From NCBI GenBank assembly GCA_031275085.1, contig JAISPG010000015.1, positions 1 through 37,376 of the forward strand: a stretch of DNA of 37,376 bases, in the 5' to 3' direction. This stretch comes from Bacteroidales bacterium (GTDB taxonomy: Bacteria; Bacteroidota; Bacteroidia; Bacteroidales; ML635J-15). The position numbers and the translations under genes were made by a program. Positions 33,477-37,376 of this stretch are shown here, one piece after another. Positions within the stretch are counted from its first letter, which is position 1; each line of letters starts with the position of its first letter. Under the pieces are notes generated by a model, which worked only from the letters and a program-made list of their open reading frames with translations, was not told where the DNA came from and ran no database searches.

Positions 33477-36400
33477 GTTTTGTTATTTTTTCAGATGATG
33501 AGTTACCGTAACAGTCGCTTATCTCAAGTATATATATGGCATCAGGTAATGAACTTATATCCATTGTTTTCAGCCCTTTTTCATTTTCAAGATCACCGGT
33601 TTTTACAAGCCTGCCTTCTATAGTATAAATATTTATATTTCCTTTATTACAACTTTCAGTGCGGATTTTTCCGGTTGCTTCAAATAAAATATCATATCCC
33701 GGTTCGTAATTCCTGCCAAAATCATATTCTATAAACAGAAACCCCTTGTTCGGATTAGGATAAACTTTAAGTACAGGCCTGAACATATCCGGAATATCCT
33801 GTTTTATTTCCAGTTTTCTTGGTTCGGTAATATCCTCAGGTAATGGTGTATATTCGGGAAATATGGTATCGGTAAGATATGAATAAAGTGTTTTTGCCTG
33901 TGCCGAATAGAGCCATGATCCCGACAGTGCTGCTTCCAGTAATTCTTCCTTGTGCAGTACAAGCAAAGAGGTATCTATCAGCCCGTCATTTAAGGAATTA
34001 AGATATATATTGTTTACCGAACAGTAATTATCTACTTCAACGGAAAGTTCCGGAGGAAGGGTGGCGGAATAAGTACTTAACTGCTGAAGGGTTGATCCTG
34101 CCGATATATAATCCTGCATATTTACCTGAAGATTATAAATATCCAGGTAAGTATTATAGGTTTTATCTGCCTTACCTGAAAAATAAGCTATAAGCTCCTG
34201 TCTTTCTCCGGTTTCTCCGCCAACAACCTTACGTACCATATCAGCTTCTGCCAGTGATATTTCCTGTTTTATATCCCAGATCTGATATTCGAGTTTTTCG
34301 CGTGCATTTATCCCGTCCTGATATTCCATTACAAGGTTTTTAAGGTCACTGTCCATACCGGAGGTTTCCAGTTCTGAGACACTATTCTCAGGCAATGGTG
34401 AATTATTTATCAATACTGCAGCTTTTGCAGCCCCGGGAGCAGTTGTGTTATCTATAACCGCCGAATATACATCATCGCTCAGGTAACCCGAATTGGACAA
34501 AGTCCTGTAAGACTCCACATAGTTTTGTGTATTCATGGCTTCTGCAGTAGTGGTCATAAGCATTTCATCGCCTTTGTCCACTATAACCGAATAATCCGAC
34601 TCCAGATCTTCAAGATCGCTTCCAAGCCCGGTTATATTTTCTATGGAAGATTTGATAATTCCGCCTATAGGAGGATCTGCAATTACCAGTCCGGTTGGAA
34701 AGGTTGTTTTGCATGAAGTTGTTTCCACAAAAGTAGCTCCTCTTACAGTAATAGTAGTTATCCTACTTGCCGTATATTTTCCATCAGTAAGTTCCCTCAT
34801 ATAAAGATCGTTTGCAGGAGCATTACTGTCGTCGTGCTGGTTATAGTTGTATATACCCAGGTTAAAACCAGAATATCCGGGGTAATATTGCACTTTAAAC
34901 TCCCTGGTATTATCATAAGGAGCTTTATGGAACTGATTCCCGGCAAGTTTGTCGGCTGCTCCCCCTGCATCGCCCTGGTTACGGCGCATATTACCGTTAA
35001 GTACGGTTATGGCATTATTATTCTTATTATATTTGTTACAACGTACCTGCAAACCTAAATTGCCGTTATTTACCGGATCATTTTGAATAAAGTTTGAATT
35101 TTTCCCTATCACAATAGTACCGGCAGTAAGAGTGTAGGTATTATCACCAAAATTATTCTTATAAACCTCATTTCCGGAAGCACCTGTGTTATTAACATAA
35201 AGTCCTGCCGTTCCCCTGTTCATGGTATTACTTTCAATTTTATAGTTTGTACAGGCACTAAAATAGGCTCCGTATTTCGTATCGTATAAAGGTGAGCCGT
35301 CAACGGGGATTCCCATGCTTTTTATTGCAGGGTTTGCAATTGTGGTAGTTATTGTATTGAATGCCATAATGGATCCATTTGTTCCGCTAAGATATATTCC
35401 CCTGAAATTGTCAGTGAAGGTGCTGAATCTTATATCAACAACGGAAGATCCGTCGCCGGTACTATAAATACCGTAATACAAGCCTTCGTATGTATTCCCG
35501 TCACCAATGGTCTGGTCCTTACCCAATAACCCGCGGGCAGCAAATGAACTGTTAAGCGATCGTATTCCCATTCCGCGGTATTCAACATAATATATGACAC
35601 CCGGATTATAACTTACAGTATTTTTAAACCTGTTCCTGTATATTATAACTCCTGATACTTCCTTAAGGTAAATATGGGCAAGAGGATAATTTGCAGAATT
35701 ATCAAATATCTTATCGGTAATAAAATCGGTATTCTTCACCGAGCTTAATGAATGTGAATTTCTGTAAGAATCAAAATATATTCCGTAAACATTATTCCTG
35801 AACATTGTTCCGCTTGTAATTACAATTCCTCCATCCTGAGATTCAACTCCACGTTCGGCATTTTCAATTACAGTATTAGCGGCTATTGTTACTTTCCCAT
35901 GCGTACTACTGTTTTGGACAACACCTTCTGTTCCGGTTACCAGTATTCCGCCCCAAAGTGCACTTGCATCACAGTAAGAATTATTGGTGATGGTACAATT
36001 ATTAAGAGTAAGTGACGCTCCTTTAGTAATTACAAGCTTTTTGCCTTCACTGAACCGAAGTGTCATATTATTTATTGTAATATTCTTTCCGGAAGGAACT
36101 ATAAGGTTGCCGTTTATATACACATCGCCGCTTGCAGAACCGAAAGGATTATTTGATTTTCCGGGTGACCATGTTGCTGCTATACTGCTCCAATCCTGAA
36201 TATTATGATATGCAGGCGGATACATGGTTTCGTAATCGGAATCATAAGTGTGGCTGAAGGTGTAGCGGCGGCGCCACTGGGTTGATAGATCTGCTGCCTC
36301 TAATCTTATAAGGTTAACACGTTTTAACTGATACTCAGAATAAAGGTTCCGGCTTATTGTTGTTGTACCGGGGTTATCAGGTGAATTAATTGTTGCCAGC

Positions 36401-37376
36401 TTTCCGTAACCATCGGTACTGTTGCCGCTGCTGATATGTTCAACTGCATAGATCTTACCATCTCCCAGCAACTTTAATTCGGAATAGCGGTAGTTACCTC
36501 CTATATCTAATTTGCTATATGTCTGTGGGAATTCAGATAAGCCTGACATAAACGAACTTATATCAAAATAATACAGGCTGTCCATTTCCGTAAAGGTGAC
36601 ATATAAATAATTTTTATTGGGAGAGAGTTCCATGCCACAAATATTACGGAACTTTTGTGTGCCTATCCCATTGTGTGTATATGCTCTGTCATAAATTAAG
36701 AATTTATTCTCAATCATATTATTGTTTAACAGGCTAAAGTCTCTGGGAAATTTATAATATGCAATAGCAGGATATGCACCATCTCTACCAAAAACATATC
36801 CTCTGCCTGCTTTAATGAATAATATATCTCCATAATTATCTTCAATCAGTACATTACTTGCTCTGGTTGCTCCGGTATGAGAATCATGTGTTCCATTGCA
36901 GCCGTTATTGTAAATATCTGAAGATGTTTCATTAGGATAGTAGTTTACTGAATATGGGATATAATCATCTACCTGAAATGTAAACGATGAACCGGAAATG
37001 GAGTTTATATTTTCTGTAATCCTGAATATTTTTATAGCATTTATCCATTCCAGTACAAATAAATAATCTTGATAATCAGAATTATATTCTGTTATAGTCA
37101 TACATAGTCCATTGGCATCATCACATACTCCATTAATGGATTCCGACAGTATGTCGCTGACACTTAATAATATTGGAGAAGAAATATTTATAGTTTCTTC
37201 ATCAATATATTCTATTTCCTTTAAATAAACTTTAGGCTTGAAAAAAAGTCCGTTAGCCGATTCATTATAGATCATTGCATAAAATACATAAAATGAATTA
37301 CACGACTGAGGTTTGGGCACTACTATTATTTTATTGTATAAATGTTCTGTACCATAATCTCCAGGTCTTCCGAATG
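33472..37376 (-). CDS. Large secreted T9SS protein with parallel beta-helix (5' end outside window)
   Basis: At least 1301 residues; the frame stays open to the right edge (FGRPGDYGTEHLYNKIIVVP precedes the first possible GTG at 37320), so the real start lies beyond the window. Residues near the start form a propeller-like region (MELSPNKNYLYVTFTEMDSL, TYSKLDIGGNYRY). The middle is a right-handed beta-helix of the pectin-lyase type (KLVITKGASLTLNNCTITNN, NRGTAGLYVNNTGASGNEVY), followed by a helical segment and a C-terminal T9SS sorting domain (KVYPNPNKGFLFIEYDF ... AIYILEISDCYGNSSSEK). It should be exported and fixed to the cell surface, perhaps as an adhesin or glycan-binding protein. Confidence 0.87.
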   Translation of the reverse strand, partial: FGRPGDYGTEHLYNKIIVVPKPQSCNSFYVFYAMIYNESANGLFFKPKVYLKEIEYIDEETINISSPILLSVSDILSESINGVCDDANGLCMTITEYNSDYQDYLFVLEWINAIKIFRITENINSISGSSFTFQVDDYIPYSVNYYPNETSSDIYNNGCNGTHDSHTGATRASNVLIEDNYGDILFIKAGRGYVFGRDGAYPAIAYYKFPRDFSLLNNNMIENKFLIYDRAYTHNGIGTQKFRNICGMELSPNKNYLYVTFTEMDSLYYFDISSFMSGLSEFPQTYSKLDIGGNYRYSELKLLGDGKIYAVEHISSGNSTDGYGKLATINSPDNPGTTTISRNLYSEYQLKRVNLIRLEAADLSTQWRRRYTFSHTYDSDYETMYPPAYHNIQDWSSIAATWSPGKSNNPFGSASGDVYINGNLIVPSGKNITINNMTLRFSEGKKLVITKGASLTLNNCTITNNSYCDASALWGGILVTGTEGVVQNSSTHGKVTIAANTVIENAERGVESQDGGIVITSGTMFRNNVYGIYFDSYRNSHSLSSVKNTDFITDKIFDNSANYPLAHIYLKEVSGVIIYRNRFKNTVSYNPGVIYYVEYRGMGIRSLNSSFAARGLLGKDQTIGDGNTYEGLYYGIYSTGDGSSVVDIRFSTFTDNFRGIYLSGTNGSIMAFNTITTTIANPAIKSMGIPVDGSPLYDTKYGAYFSACTNYKIESNTMNRGTAGLYVNNTGASGNEVYKNNFGDNTYTLTAGTIVIGKNSNFIQNDPVNNGNLGLQVRCNKYNKNNNAITVLNGNMRRNQGDAGGAADKLAGNQFHKAPYDNTREFKVQYYPGYSGFNLGIYNYNQHDDSNAPANDLYMRELTDGKYTASRITTITVRGATFVETTSCKTTFPTGLVIADPPIGGIIKSSIENITGLGSDLEDLESDYSVIVDKGDEMLMTTTAEAMNTQNYVESYRTLSNSGYLSDDVYSAVIDNTTAPGAAKAAVLINNSPLPENSVSELETSGMDSDLKNLVMEYQDGINAREKLEYQIWDIKQEISLAEADMVRKVVGGETGERQELIAYFSGKADKTYNTYLDIYNLQVNMQDYISAGSTLQQLSTYSATLPPELSVEVDNYCSVNNIYLNSLNDGLIDTSLLVLHKEELLEAALSGSWLYSAQAKTLYSYLTDTIFPEYTPLPEDITEPRKLEIKQDIPDMFRPVLKVYPNPNKGFLFIEYDFGRNYEPGYDILFEATGKIRTESCNKGNINIYTIEGRLVKTGDLENEKGLKTMDISSLPDAIYILEISDCYGNSSSEKITKQ

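Noticed and set aside
37318..37320. GTG start for the last minus-strand gene
   Set aside because: There is no signal peptide after it, and the frame stays open with protein-like sequence to the window edge; the gene is simply cut off.

Overview
The window looks like chromosomal DNA of a Bacteroidota bacterium, probably Bacteroidales or Marinilabiliales-like. It is AT-rich. Three genes end in type IX secretion (T9SS) sorting domains, and there is a Bacteroidota-type putative porin, SusD/TonB-style CarboxypepD_reg and OmpA-domain envelope proteins, and promoters of the TAnnTTTG (-7) class. Shine-Dalgarno signals are mostly weak. No taxonomic marker was seen that gives a genus.

Layout. 1-7.7 kb is envelope chromosome: the 3' end of an OmpA-domain gene, a terminator, a porin, an MltF-like lytic transglycosylase, and on the minus strand a DUF2723 membrane glycosyltransferase followed by a CE4 polysaccharide deacetylase. 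At 7918 there is a tRNA-Gln(CUG). From its 3' end to a 20-nt near-copy of that 3' end at 20580 lies a 12.6 kb genomic island. 20.7-37.4 kb returns to ordinary chromosome: OmpA lipoprotein, lipoate-protein ligase, a CarboxypepD_reg protein, a SixA-like phosphatase, a propeller protein with T9SS tail, a HAD hydrolase, an FAD oxidoreductase with a GT-C-like membrane protein, and two large T9SS-exported proteins. The last of these runs off the right edge.

The island is the main point of interest. Its ends carry the wreckage of the element that inserted it. At the left end is a VapE-type replication ATPase destroyed by at least four frameshifts. At the right end are the first ~25 codons of a Bacteroidota tyrosine integrase, cut off 2 bp from the last cargo gene, with ACACCCAA repeats that resemble integrase arm sites. 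The cargo is a tightly coupled defence operon: an XRE controller with a palindromic operator at its promoter, a complete type I restriction-modification set (hsdM, hsdS, hsdR), a 99-aa protein of unknown role, and a GIY-YIG/DUF4357 protein, all joined by 1-4 nt overlaps (hsdS-hsdR is 1 nt apart). It is followed by a 756-aa ABC-type ATPase overlapping an HNH nuclease, which resembles the Septu (PtuA/PtuB) architecture but with much larger subunits. The island also brought a replacement tRNA 3' end and terminator, while the original terminator now sits beyond attR.

A second theme is intergenic repeats: a palindromic element with a 33-nt core conserved at 32/33 positions lies at the 3' end of both terminal T9SS genes and supplies their stop codons, and a mosaic of direct and inverted repeats lies at 27.6-27.9 kb. 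All functional calls rest on reading motifs by eye; no database search was run.
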